Under the pieces are notes generated by a model. That model was not told the DNA's origin, searched no databases, and was given only the letters and a program-made list of their open reading frames with translations. Position numbers and translations under genes: made by a program. Of a stretch of 48,605 nt of DNA, positions 41,376 to 48,605 are shown piece after piece (position 1 is the stretch's first letter; every line of letters starts with the position of its first letter). Origin of the DNA: Anaerolineae bacterium (GTDB taxonomy: Bacteria > Chloroflexota > Anaerolineae > B4-G1 > SLSP01); NCBI GenBank assembly GCA_016934645.1, contig JAFGSL010000256.1, forward strand, positions 1 through 48,605. Reading direction: 5' to 3'.

Positions 41376-44300
41376 CTACCCAGTTGCACTCTGTCCCTGC
41401 TGCATCTTCACGTACTCCTTGAACATCACTTCCTGGAAGAAGGTGGCGAAGTCAGGGTCGTCGTTGAGCAGCTTGTAGAACTTGAAGCTCACGTCCACCA
41501 TATCCTGGATACGGTCGCTGATGACGTGGTCGAAGGTGAGGCGGGCTTTGTCGGCAGGGTTGATCTGCACGGTCTGTGCCAGGCTCTCGTCTTCCGCCAG
41601 CCGCGCCTGGAGATCGCTGATGAACTGCACGCCCTCCTTCTCCGGGATATCCTTGTTGGCGTACTCGTTGAGCAGCGTCAGGATTTGCGAGAGGGGTAGC
41701 AGTTCGTCTTCTGGATGATGGTGCGCACCCTTTTCACCTTGCGGGTCCAGGTAGCCGCCCTCACCCCGTTCCAGGGCAATGCCACCGTTGTGGGTGCGGC
41801 GCAGTTGGTAGGTGTCGAGGTCCACCGCATCCAGTACGTCCATCGGCAGGGGATCGCGTTCCCAGGGCAGCCGCTTGAGCAAGAACCGCCCAAAGCGGTA
41901 GAGCTTTTCCAGGTCTACATCCACAAAGGTGATGAGCTGCGCCAGGAAGCTGTACAGCCGCACGTAATCCTTGAGCGTGCCGCGAAAGGCCTCCTGGACG
42001 TCCTCGGCGGCAGTATTGAATCGATCGACCGCCGGTTGCAGGGCGTTGTGGATGTGGGCGTGGCGCTGTGCCTCGGGCAACTCGCCCTCCGCGTACCATA
42101 GCGCCGCCAGCCGGTTGACTTCATCCGGCGTGTAGATGTGCGCATCCGCCAGTTTGCGCTCCAGCTCGTACAGCAGATTGGGATCGGTGGCAGCGGTGAG
42201 GAGCGTGGTCTCGTAGTAGTCGGCGAAGGCGGCCTCGATGGCTTCAGCTTCGTTGGCGAAGTCCAGCACGTAGGTCGTACGCTTGTTCGCGTGGGGCCGG
42301 TTGAGGCGTGAGAGGGTCTGCACGGCATTGACGCCGCCCAGCATCTTGTCCACGTACATCGCTGTGAGCCAGGGCTGGTCGAATCCGGTCTGGAACTTGT
42401 TGGCGACCACCAGGAAGCGCATCTCGGCGCGTTTGAAGGTTTCCGCCGTCTGGCTTTCGGATACGCCGTTCATCCCCGCCTCGGTGTAGCGGATACCGGA
42501 ATCGGGATCGGTGACGGTGCCGGAGAAGGCGACCAGGGAACGGTACGGGTAACCCCGCTCGCGCAGATAGCGGTCCAGCGCCAGTTTGTAGCGCACGGCG
42601 TGCAACCGCGAGCGGGTGACGATCATCGCTTTCGCTTCGCCGCGGATATGATACGCCACCTGCGCGTGGAAGTGTTCGACCATTGTGGCGACCTTCTGCT
42701 CCACGGCGTGCTCGTGCAGTTCGACGTAGTTACGCAGCAGCGCGGTGGCCTTCTTGCGCTCGTACTTGGGATCGTCCTCGGCTTTCTTCAGCAGATGCCA
42801 GTAGGCGCGATAGGTCGTGTAGTTCTCCAGCACATCCATAATGAAGCCCTCTTGAATCGCCTGGCGCATCGAGTAAAGACTAAAAGGGAGGAAGTTGCCA
42901 TTGGGCTGCGGGGTACCGAAGAGTTCCAGCGTGCGGGGTTTGGGCGTGGCGGTGAAGGCGAAGGAGCTGATGTTGGGCAGTTGCCCCCGCGAGAGCATCA
43001 CCTTGACCACTTCATCTTCCCAATCCTCGCCCTCGACGGACTCCTCAGCGGCGGCCTCTTCCAGGCTCCCGGCAGACAGCACGGCCTTGAGGTGGCGGCT
43101 CTGTTCGCCCGACTGCGAGGAGTGTGCTTCATCGATGACGATGGCAAAGCGCTGGCCCGGCAGCGCTTTGATCTCCTCGGAAATGACGGGGAACTTCTGC
43201 AAGGTGGTGACGATGATGCGCTTGCCGTCTTCCAACGCTTTCCTGAGCTGGCGCGAGGTGTGGTCGATGTTCTCCACCAGGCCGGGCACTTGCTCGAAAT
43301 CGCCGACGTGGCGCTGCAACTGACGATCCAGGACACGCCGGTCGGTGATGACGACGACGGAGTCGAAGACGGCTTGGTCAGCCGCATCGTGCAGCGTGGC
43401 AAGCTGGTGCGTGAGCCATGCGATGGTGAAGGTCTTGCCGCTGCCCGCGCTGTGCTGGATGAGATAACGGTGGCCCGTGCCCTGATCGCGGGCATCCGCC
43501 AACAGACGGCGCACGGCGTCGAGTTGATGGTAGCGGGGGAAGACCAGGATTTCCTCGCCGGTGGGATTCCCGGTTAGCGAAGCGGCGTCGTCCGTGACGG
43601 GCACGATGTGGATGAAGTGTTCCAGTAGGTCCAGGACACTATCGCACGCCCAGGTCTGTTCCCAAAGATAAGCGGTAGCGAAGCGCCCCGATGAGCGCGC
43701 GGGGATGGGGTTGCCCGATCCGCCGTTGCGCCCCTGGTTGAAGGGGAAGAAGACGGTCTCCTCCCCGCACAGATGCGTGGTGAACAACACCTCGTCCGGG
43801 TCCACGGCGAAGTGCGCCAGGCAGCGCCCGAAGGCCAGCAACGGCTCCTGTGGATCACTGCGCGTGGTCTTGTACTGGCGGACCGCGTCGTGATAGCTCT
43901 GCCCGGTGAGTGGATTCTTGAGTTCCACCGTGAAGAGGGGGATGCCGTTGAGGAACAACCCCATATCCAGGCTCTTGCGGTGGGTCTGGCCTTTATCCTT
44001 GACGCTGTAGGTGAGTTGGCGGACGATGGTGAAGATGTTGTGCCGGTACTGCTGCTGCAAGGTGGGATTGAGCGTGCTGGGTGGGCGGAAGTAAACCAGG
44101 CGGAACTTCGCGCCGCGATCCTTGATGCCCTTGCGCAGCACATCCAGCGCGCCGCGTTTGGCGATCTGCTGCGCCAGGTACTTGACGAAGTGCTCGCGCG
44201 TGCCCTCGCGGTACTGTTTCTTGAGCCGTTCCCATGCTTTCGGCTGGGTAGCCTGGACGAAAGCGATCACGTCATCGGGGATGAGGCACAAGTCTTCGTC

Positions 44301-44465
44301 GTAGTCGCCGGCGGTGCGGCGGCGATAGCCACCGGAAGCCAAATCTCCGTAGGGCGTGGCCGACTCGCGCACGACGCTGCACACGCCGGGGCAGGCATCC
44401 GGCCCACCGGCCAGCAGGACACACTCGATGGTGGACTCAAAGTTCTTTTCGGTTACGTCGGGCAT
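41376..44465 (-). CDS. hsdR: Type I restriction enzyme R subunit (HsdR)
   Basis: About 1029 residues, a normal length for the family. The N-terminal nuclease has the E-x-K motif in FTVELKNPLTGQ (about residue 180). The SF2 translocase has Walker A SAGSGKTFTIAW (about 340), the DEAH-type box VIDEAHSSQSG (about 445), SFAFTATPKPRTLELF and the late motif NKFQTGFDQPWL with LSRLNRP. The helical C-terminal part binds the HsdM/S complex. ATG 44465 is chosen because GGAGGAATT precedes it; an upstream start would be inside the palindromic element. The subunit cuts unmodified DNA after ATP-driven translocation. The RAYT gene and element A separate it from hsdS, so it may have lost or gained its own transcription. 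Confidence 0.93.
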   Translation of the reverse strand: MPDVTEKNFESTIECVLLAGGPDACPGVCSVVRESATPYGDLASGGYRRRTAGDYDEDLCLIPDDVIAFVQATQPKAWERLKKQYREGTREHFVKYLAQQIAKRGALDVLRKGIKDRGAKFRLVYFRPPSTLNPTLQQQYRHNIFTIVRQLTYSVKDKGQTHRKSLDMGLFLNGIPLFTVELKNPLTGQSYHDAVRQYKTTRSDPQEPLLAFGRCLAHFAVDPDEVLFTTHLCGEETVFFPFNQGRNGGSGNPIPARSSGRFATAYLWEQTWACDSVLDLLEHFIHIVPVTDDAASLTGNPTGEEILVFPRYHQLDAVRRLLADARDQGTGHRYLIQHSAGSGKTFTIAWLTHQLATLHDAADQAVFDSVVVITDRRVLDRQLQRHVGDFEQVPGLVENIDHTSRQLRKALEDGKRIIVTTLQKFPVISEEIKALPGQRFAIVIDEAHSSQSGEQSRHLKAVLSAGSLEEAAAEESVEGEDWEDEVVKVMLSRGQLPNISSFAFTATPKPRTLELFGTPQPNGNFLPFSLYSMRQAIQEGFIMDVLENYTTYRAYWHLLKKAEDDPKYERKKATALLRNYVELHEHAVEQKVATMVEHFHAQVAYHIRGEAKAMIVTRSRLHAVRYKLALDRYLRERGYPYRSLVAFSGTVTDPDSGIRYTEAGMNGVSESQTAETFKRAEMRFLVVANKFQTGFDQPWLTAMYVDKMLGGVNAVQTLSRLNRPHANKRTTYVLDFANEAEAIEAAFADYYETTLLTAATDPNLLYELERKLADAHIYTPDEVNRLAALWYAEGELPEAQRHAHIHNALQPAVDRFNTAAEDVQEAFRGTLKDYVRLYSFLAQLITFVDVDLEKLYRFGRFLLKRLPWERDPLPMDVLDAVDLDTYQLRRTHNGGIALERGEGGYLDPQGEKGAHHHPEDELLPLSQILTLLNEYANKDIPEKEGVQFISDLQARLAEDESLAQTVQINPADKARLTFDHVISDRIQDMVDVSFKFYKLLNDDPDFATFFQEVMFKEYVKMQQGQSATG

Positions 44466-44482
44466 AATTCCTCCCAGGTGCC

Positions 44483-44576
44483 AGGTGCAACGCACTTACG
44501 AGCGGTGCTGGTATACAAGATGCGTTGTTATCCTAAAAACCTTAAGGACAAGGTATCGTCTAAGTGCGTTGCACCT
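44483..44576 (-). repeat. Palindrome-ended element A (94 bp) at the RAYT 3' end
   Basis: Inverted ends AGGTGCAACGCACTT... and ...AAGTGCGTTGCACCT bound 94 bp between the RAYT and hsdR genes. The 3' end of the RAYT reading frame enters the element in the same frame used in hsdS and hsdM (FVGATHLDDTL). The right flank carries a second CAGGTGC just before the element (44475-44488 region). Confidence 0.88.
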
Positions 44577-45091
44577 ACAAACGCCCGGTACGCTTCAGGC
44601 GATTCAAAGTAGATACCTATAAACTCGCGATCCACGAGTTGACCATTGCGCACCCCAATCCAATCCAGATAGTTAGAATAAGGCCAGTCCTCGATATTGT
44701 CCACCACACCACCTTTGACGGGGTTGGCGTGAATATAGCGGCATAAATTCAAAAGATGTGGTTCATCGTCAACGTGCATCACTTTGTAATTGTCTTCGAA
44801 TAACGTACCGCTGTGCCCGTACCGTTTATTGTAAGCTTTGGTGTAGCTGTTGAAAACACGTTGTGGTAACAGCCCTGCCGGTTGTTCTCCATCCTGCCGG
44901 ATGAGGAAGTGGTAGTGGTTGGGCATCAGGCAATAAGCAATGAGTGTCAGTTTGAGTTGCCGGCAATAGAGCCGCATCTTGTTGAGCACAAAGAGATAAT
45001 TCGTCTCTTCCTGAAAAATCGGCTCCCGGTGCGCACCGCGATTGTAGATATGGTAGATGTGACCTTGTTGGTATTGTGGGCGTTTGGGCAT
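44528..45091 (-). CDS. REP-associated tyrosine transposase (RAYT, TnpA_REP / Y1 family)
   Basis: A 187-residue HUH endonuclease. The HUH motif is in MPNHYHFLIRQ (about 56-66). The catalytic Tyr is expected in FNSYTKAYNKRYG, followed by GTLFEDNYKVMHV and LCRYIHANPVKGGVV, all hallmarks of the family. RAYTs are single-copy relatives of IS200/IS605 transposases that process and probably spread REP palindromes. Here the gene is bounded by two palindrome-ended elements (B upstream, A over its 3' end), and three more lie in the adjoining hsdS and hsdM. That is strong circumstantial evidence that these are its substrates. It lies between hsdS and hsdR on the same strand. Confidence 0.9.
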   Translation of the reverse strand: MPKRPQYQQGHIYHIYNRGAHREPIFQEETNYLFVLNKMRLYCRQLKLTLIAYCLMPNHYHFLIRQDGEQPAGLLPQRVFNSYTKAYNKRYGHSGTLFEDNYKVMHVDDEPHLLNLCRYIHANPVKGGVVDNIEDWPYSNYLDWIGVRNGQLVDREFIGIYFESPEAYRAFVGATHLDDTLSLRFLG

Positions 45092-45106
45092 TTTGCTCCT
45101 CCGCTA

Positions 45107-45183
45107 AGGTGCAACGCACTTACGATGTACCTTGCAACACTGTAACTTGGCATTCCCAGGCGCCTGGTTCTCAAACGCCTGTT
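45107..45183 (-). repeat. Partial copy B1 of the palindrome-ended element (77 bp)
   Basis: It begins AGGTGCAACGCACTTACG and repeats the first 77 bp of B2, including the perfect palindrome CCAGGCGCCTGG, but lacks the closing inverted end. It forms a tandem duplication with B2, just upstream of the RAYT gene. Confidence 0.85.
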
Positions 45184-45278
45184 AGGTGCAACGCACTTAC
45201 GATGTACCTTGTCAACACTGTAACTCGATATTCCCAGGCGCCTGGTTCTCAAATGCCGTTCGTAAGTGCGTTGCACCT
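45184..45278 (-). repeat. Palindrome-ended element B2 (95 bp) at the hsdS 3' end
   Basis: Both inverted ends are complete, and the centre has the palindrome CCAGGCGCCTGG. The hsdS stop codon TAG is formed at its boundary (T plus the element's AGGTGC end), so the element sets where hsdS ends. Confidence 0.88.
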
Positions 45279-46821
45279 ACACAGCACCCCTTACGTCAAT
45301 CTTCCCCGTGACCGCTGCTGAGATGAGGGCGGTGCGATACTCCGCCAGCCGCGCGATGGCCTCGCGGGTTTTGGCGATGAGGGCGTCCAGCTTTGCAGTC
45401 TCGCGGTCGAGGTGGGCGGCGATGGCGCGTTGTTCGGGGAGAGGCGGAATAGGTAATGGCAGGCGTGCCAAGATCGATGTATTCAAATTGTCCATAGTGG
45501 AACCAACAGATTGTAATAGTAGCCACTCAGCAACACCTTTGGTGGACAAGACTGTATTCAGGTACTCGGAATCCACCACTTCTGGCAGCGGGCGCATACG
45601 TAAACTGCCTGTTCCGCAAAGCCAACCTTCTTCTGCGTTCGTCACCAAAGCGCAACGTCCCAATTCTCCACGGCGCGCAAAGACTATATCGCCAGCGCGC
45701 AATTGATGACGTGCTAGGCGTTCGAGAGTAGCATCATCAATGGCAACATCCCAATCAGGTTCAATACGCCCATCAATCATATGTGATGGATTGATGACCG
45801 GTGTGCCTGAAGTAACATAGTCTGACGAGTGCAACTGACTTCCGAAGGGACCGGTTTGAAGTGACTCCGCAATATAACGGACTTGCTTCACTTCCCAATG
45901 CGCCGGAATCTCCCCCAACGAGGGAATCCCCGAATCCTTGTAGCAGGTGCAACGCACTTCCGTATTACCTCTCGTGGACCAGGTGGCCTCGGATGCACAC
46001 GCATCTTGTTCAACAGCAGCCGTTCGTAAGTGCGTTGCACCTTGCGCGGGTATCCCCTTTGTGACGGCGTGGCTGATGAGGGCGGCGCGCTGCTCCTGCA
46101 CCACCTCGATGAGGCGCTCGAATTTACGCGTCAGCGTGTCTAGCTTTGCCGTCTCCCGATCCAGGAACGCGGCGATGGCGCGTTGCTCGGGGGGAGATGG
46201 TATCCAAACCGGCAATTCCGCCAACTTTGTCGGAGCAATAGCGGGATACCCAATGCCTTCTGAATGTGCTACAACAGTGTCAACAAAGCCCTGTGATTGC
46301 ACCAGTCGCCATAGGAACTTTGGCTCAAGTTCAGAAGTAGGTCTCAAAACAGCAAAACCTGTCGATACAATCAAGTTATCAGAAGGCGTATCAATATAGG
46401 CAATGGCTTTCAAATATGTGCGAACTGTGGAGATAATAGTATCACCACCCCGAACTTTACGACGGGCACGAGAAGGGGCATTTTCAAACTGCATTTCTTG
46501 AACATCGAGGATATTGCCATTTGAGTCAACATTTCCAATATCGACATACTGCAAAGTTAAGTCAGGGGAAGTATCTTCAGGCAGCGCTTCACTGTTAATA
46601 TCTGATGCGTATTTGAGCTTGCGTACTTCCCAATCCGCCGGAATCTCCCCCAACCACGGCACGCCGGAGTCCTTGTACGCAGGATACGCAGGCCAGCGCG
46701 GCAAGGTGCAGGTGCAACGCACTTCCGCATTATCTGACGTGGGCAGAGATGTTTCGGATTTGCCGGTATCTTGCTCAATATGGGCCGTTCGCAAGTGCGT
46801 TGCACCTCCTGGCTTACCCAC
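45277..46821 (-). CDS. hsdS: Type I restriction-modification specificity subunit (HsdS)
   Basis: A 514-residue protein with the normal two-half layout. Half 1 starts YKDSGVPWLGEIPADWEV and ends with the coiled conserved region RAIAAFLDRETAKLDTLTRKF and ALISHAVTKGI. Half 2 starts YKDSGIPSLGEIPAHWEV and ends RAIAAHLDRETAKLDALIAKT and ALISAAVTGKIDVRGAV. Each half holds a target recognition domain. Extra peptides GATHLRTA...EVRCT, encoded by elements D and C, stand before each half. The GTG start at 46821 overlaps the hsdM stop by 8 bp and would translate element D; a TTG after the element is an alternative. It directs HsdM and HsdR to a bipartite DNA site. Confidence 0.9.
   Translation of the reverse strand: MGKPGGATHLRTAHIEQDTGKSETSLPTSDNAEVRCTCTLPRWPAYPAYKDSGVPWLGEIPADWEVRKLKYASDINSEALPEDTSPDLTLQYVDIGNVDSNGNILDVQEMQFENAPSRARRKVRGGDTIISTVRTYLKAIAYIDTPSDNLIVSTGFAVLRPTSELEPKFLWRLVQSQGFVDTVVAHSEGIGYPAIAPTKLAELPVWIPSPPEQRAIAAFLDRETAKLDTLTRKFERLIEVVQEQRAALISHAVTKGIPAQGATHLRTAAVEQDACASEATWSTRGNTEVRCTCYKDSGIPSLGEIPAHWEVKQVRYIAESLQTGPFGSQLHSSDYVTSGTPVINPSHMIDGRIEPDWDVAIDDATLERLARHQLRAGDIVFARRGELGRCALVTNAEEGWLCGTGSLRMRPLPEVVDSEYLNTVLSTKGVAEWLLLQSVGSTMDNLNTSILARLPLPIPPLPEQRAIAAHLDRETAKLDALIAKTREAIARLAEYRTALISAAVTGKIDVRGAV
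45945..46042 (-). repeat. Palindrome-ended element C (98 bp) between the two hsdS halves
   Basis: Full inverted ends. It is translated in frame as GATHLRTAAVEQDA...NTEVRCT in the linker between VTKGIPAQ and CYKDSGIP. It is the same length and orientation as D and E. Confidence 0.9.
46710..46807 (-). repeat. Palindrome-ended element D (98 bp) at the hsdS 5' end
   Basis: Full inverted ends, lying 7 bp after the hsdM stop. It is translated as GATHLRTAHIEQDT...NAEVRCT before the first hsdS half if the GTG at 46821 is used. The flank carries an extra AGGTGC at its plus-strand left end. Confidence 0.9.
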
Positions 46822-48605
46822 CCGTCACCTCGCCCAACAGCGCCACAATCTCTGTTTCCAACGTCCGCAGGTCGGCGGCAATTTCGTCCAGGGGCCGGGG
46901 CGGCTCGTAGCGGTAGAAGTAGCGGTTGAAGTTGATCTCGTAGCCCACCTTGCCTACGCCGCCGTCCTTGGGATCGAGCGTGCCCTTGTCCACCCAGGCG
47001 TCGGGCACGTGGGGCTGCACCTCGCGGGCGAAGTAGGCGTCCACGTCCTCGCCCAGCGGCACGCGCTCCGTATCGCGCAGGCCGGTGTCCGGCTCCGGGT
47101 GGCCGTGCTTGTCGCGGCAGATTTCCGCCGTTTCATCCTGTTCGGAAAGGGCATTGAGCACCGCCTTGCGCACGGACGCCGTCACCTTCACGTCGGCCTG
47201 CTTCAGCGCGCGGTTCAGCGTCCTTTCAAAGGCTTTGCGATCCTTGAACAGCGTGCCGGGCAGCGTCGCCAGAGCATCGCGGATGGCCTGTTGCAGCGTG
47301 CGCCCCTCGGTTTCCTCGGCGTCGCGCTGCGCCTTGTCGCGCTTGCGGGAGTGCGCGAGGGCCTGGAAGGCACGCTCATCTTCCAGCCGCGCGATGCGTT
47401 CCACGCTGGCATGAAAGTTCAGGCGCAAGGGGCGTTCGATGGTGACTTTGCGGTAGCCGAAATCTGAGGTGCAACGCACTTGCGTATTACCTTGCTTATC
47501 CCAAGCATCTTCGACAATCGTATCACCTTGCTTATCGGAGGCCGCTCGTAAGTGCGTTGCACCTAGGTTGTACACGCGCACCACTTCCGCGATGTGCTCC
47601 TCCGCGATCTCACGGCGTTTGTCGCCCAGGCTCTTGCGCATCGGTCGCCACAGGTTACTGGCGTCGATGAGCTGCACCCGTCCTTTGCGCTGTGCGGCTT
47701 TGCGATTGCTCAGCACCCACACGTAGGTGGCGATGCCGGTATTGTAGAACAACTGCTCCGGCAGCGCGATGATGGCTTCTAGCCAGTCGTTTTCCAGAAT
47801 CCAGCGGCGGATTTCGCTCTCCCCGCTGCCCGCATCCCCGGTGAACAGCGGCGAGCCGTTCATCACGATAGCGACGCGGCCGCCCTCACCCCCAGCCCCT
47901 CTCCCAGGGGGCGAGGGGAGTTGCATACGATTGAGCATGTGCTGCAAGAAGAGCAACTGCCCATCGCTGATGCGCGGCGTGCCCGCGCCGAAGCGTCCCG
48001 CGTAGCCACGTTCGGCTTCGCGCTCCACGGCGGCCTGATCCATCTTCCAGTCCTTGCCGTAGGGCGGATTCGCCAACTGGTAATCGAAGCGCCGGCCGGC
48101 GTGGTGGTCGTTGGAGAGCGTGCTGCCAAAGGCGATGTTCTCCGCATCCCGTCCGTCCGCGCTCTTGATGTACAGGTCGGACTTGCAGATCGCGTAGGTC
48201 TCCGGGTTCACCTCCTGCCCGAAGAGATGCACGTCCGCGCCGGGATTGCTCGCCAGCACCGTTTCCTTGAACGTGATGACCATACCACCCGTCCCGCAGC
48301 AGGGGTCGCAGGCGGTGAGCACCAGACGCGGCGTCTGCAAGCGCTCCACATCCGGCGCCAAAAGCAGGCGCACCATCAGCCGCACAACCTCGCGGGGCGT
48401 GAAGTGCTCGCCGGGGTTCTCGTTCAGCGCCTCGTTGAACTTGCGGATGAGTTCCTCGAAGATGTAGCTCATCTCCTGGTTGGGCACACGGTCGGGGTGC
48501 AGATCAATGGCGTTGAAACGCTCCATCACCATGTAGAGCAGCCCGGCGTCATCCAGGCGGCTCAGGGTGTTGTCGAAGTCGAACTTCTCCACCACCTCGC
48601 GCATA
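46814..48605 (-). CDS. hsdM: Type I restriction-modification methyltransferase (HsdM), N-terminus missing
   Basis: A 597-codon portion that runs off the window; the usual N-terminal helical domain lies outside. DPCCGTGGMVITF (about residue 100) binds SAM, and LANPPYGKDW (about 181) is the N6-adenine catalytic motif IV. SPLFTGDAGSGESEIRRWI and DFGYRKVTIERPLRLNF are typical HsdM blocks. Two insertions are visible: LPSPPGRGAGGEGG around residue 230, encoded by a GC-rich repeat, and GATHLRAASDKQG...TQVRCT around 348-379, encoded by element E. The second stands where other HsdM proteins have a short acidic linker before FGYRK. It methylates DNA with HsdS; both insertions lie outside the catalytic motifs. 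Confidence 0.93.
   Translation of the reverse strand, partial: MREVVEKFDFDNTLSRLDDAGLLYMVMERFNAIDLHPDRVPNQEMSYIFEELIRKFNEALNENPGEHFTPREVVRLMVRLLLAPDVERLQTPRLVLTACDPCCGTGGMVITFKETVLASNPGADVHLFGQEVNPETYAICKSDLYIKSADGRDAENIAFGSTLSNDHHAGRRFDYQLANPPYGKDWKMDQAAVEREAERGYAGRFGAGTPRISDGQLLFLQHMLNRMQLPSPPGRGAGGEGGRVAIVMNGSPLFTGDAGSGESEIRRWILENDWLEAIIALPEQLFYNTGIATYVWVLSNRKAAQRKGRVQLIDASNLWRPMRKSLGDKRREIAEEHIAEVVRVYNLGATHLRAASDKQGDTIVEDAWDKQGNTQVRCTSDFGYRKVTIERPLRLNFHASVERIARLEDERAFQALAHSRKRDKAQRDAEETEGRTLQQAIRDALATLPGTLFKDRKAFERTLNRALKQADVKVTASVRKAVLNALSEQDETAEICRDKHGHPEPDTGLRDTERVPLGEDVDAYFAREVQPHVPDAWVDKGTLDPKDGGVGKVGYEINFNRYFYRYEPPRPLDEIAADLRTLETEIVALLGEVTGG
47467..47564 (-). repeat. Palindrome-ended element E (98 bp) inside hsdM
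   Basis: Full inverted ends. It is translated as GATHLRAASDKQGDT...NTQVRCT. It contains an internal direct repeat GATAAGCAAGGT (DKQG twice). Same length and orientation relative to coding as C and D. Confidence 0.9.
47883..47920 (-). repeat. GC-rich hairpin repeat translated as SPPGRGAGGEG inside hsdM
   Basis: The minus strand reads CTCCCCTCGCCCCCTGGGAG and then GGGCTGGGGGTGAGGG, with a CCCCTC/GAGGGG hairpin. It encodes LPSPPGRGAGGEG in a surface loop between NRMQ and GRVAIVMNGSPLF. I recognise this peptide from unrelated proteins of Chloroflexota and other phyla, where it marks a mobile or expanding repeat. Confidence 0.75.

Noticed and set aside
42600..43577. 325-codon plus-strand frame
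   Set aside because: It is antisense to the helicase core of HsdR, whose motifs are unmistakable.
46514..47467. 317-codon plus-strand frame
   Set aside because: It is antisense to hsdS and hsdM and crosses element D; there is no supporting domain.
44483..47564. CRISPR array from repeated AGGTGCAACGCAC sequences
   Set aside because: Spacing is hundreds of bases, the repeats form inverted pairs and lie within genes; there are no regular spacers and no cas genes.

Overview
The window looks like a chromosomal segment from a member of the Chloroflexota, probably Anaerolineae or a close relative. The signs are a DUF4012 protein, Thr-Pro-rich linkers on secreted proteins, YLPLV-type motifs in three exported proteins, and several families of short DNA repeats inserted in frame into coding sequence. 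This assignment rests on recognised protein families, not on a marker gene. I see no rRNA, tRNA or CRISPR array.

Positions 1-9387 (+) hold a tight run of cell-surface genes: the C-terminal part of a gingipain-like (C25) protein, a secreted glycoside-hydrolase-like protein, an MprF/AglD-type flippase-like membrane protein, a GT2 glycosyltransferase, a DUF2723 multi-TM protein, a DUF4012 protein, a membrane-anchored Thr/Pro-rich protein and a Wzt-type ABC ATPase. Most neighbours overlap or nearly touch. Positions 9464-18609 (+) continue with surface-glycan synthesis. A two-gene unit, a giant methyltransferase-GT2-GT4 fusion plus a small glycosyltransferase, is present twice in tandem and is followed by one more glycosyltransferase. 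In the first giant copy both N-terminal domains have lost their catalytic motifs.

Positions 18621-24368 (-) encode a GT2, a SAM methyltransferase, a secreted FG-GAP repeat protein, a GT4 and a GT2. A GT4 diverges from them at 24454 (+). Positions 25730-29037 (-) form an overlapping three-gene operon: a 79-residue YLDPGTGS membrane protein, a two-domain methyltransferase and a membrane-anchored sulfatase-fold enzyme.

Positions 29249-37519 (+) are a catabolic block: a TIM-barrel glycosidase, a PHP metallohydrolase, a formylglycine-type sulfatase, an orphan receiver-like protein with its own promoter and terminator, a HAD phosphatase, an alpha/beta hydrolase, a URO-D-fold protein and an oligogalacturonate lyase (PL22). 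Together they suggest breakdown of sulfated or uronic-acid-rich glycans, with cytoplasmic processing.

Positions 37523-48605 (-) are an accessory or defence-like region. It contains a PPC-domain surface protein interrupted by an in-frame TGA, a truncated EAD1-like/NACHT protein, a Nudix hydrolase fused to a membrane domain, a second EAD1-like remnant, and a type I restriction-modification locus (hsdM-hsdS-hsdR). A REP-associated tyrosine transposase (RAYT) sits between hsdS and hsdR.

The most striking observation is a family of about 94-98 bp palindrome-ended elements, with ends AGGTGCAACGCACTT, in this restriction locus. Copies lie inside hsdM, at the start of hsdS, between the two hsdS half-repeats, after hsdS and at the 3' end of the RAYT gene. 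Three copies are exactly 98 bp and are translated in frame as a GATHLR...VRCT peptide.
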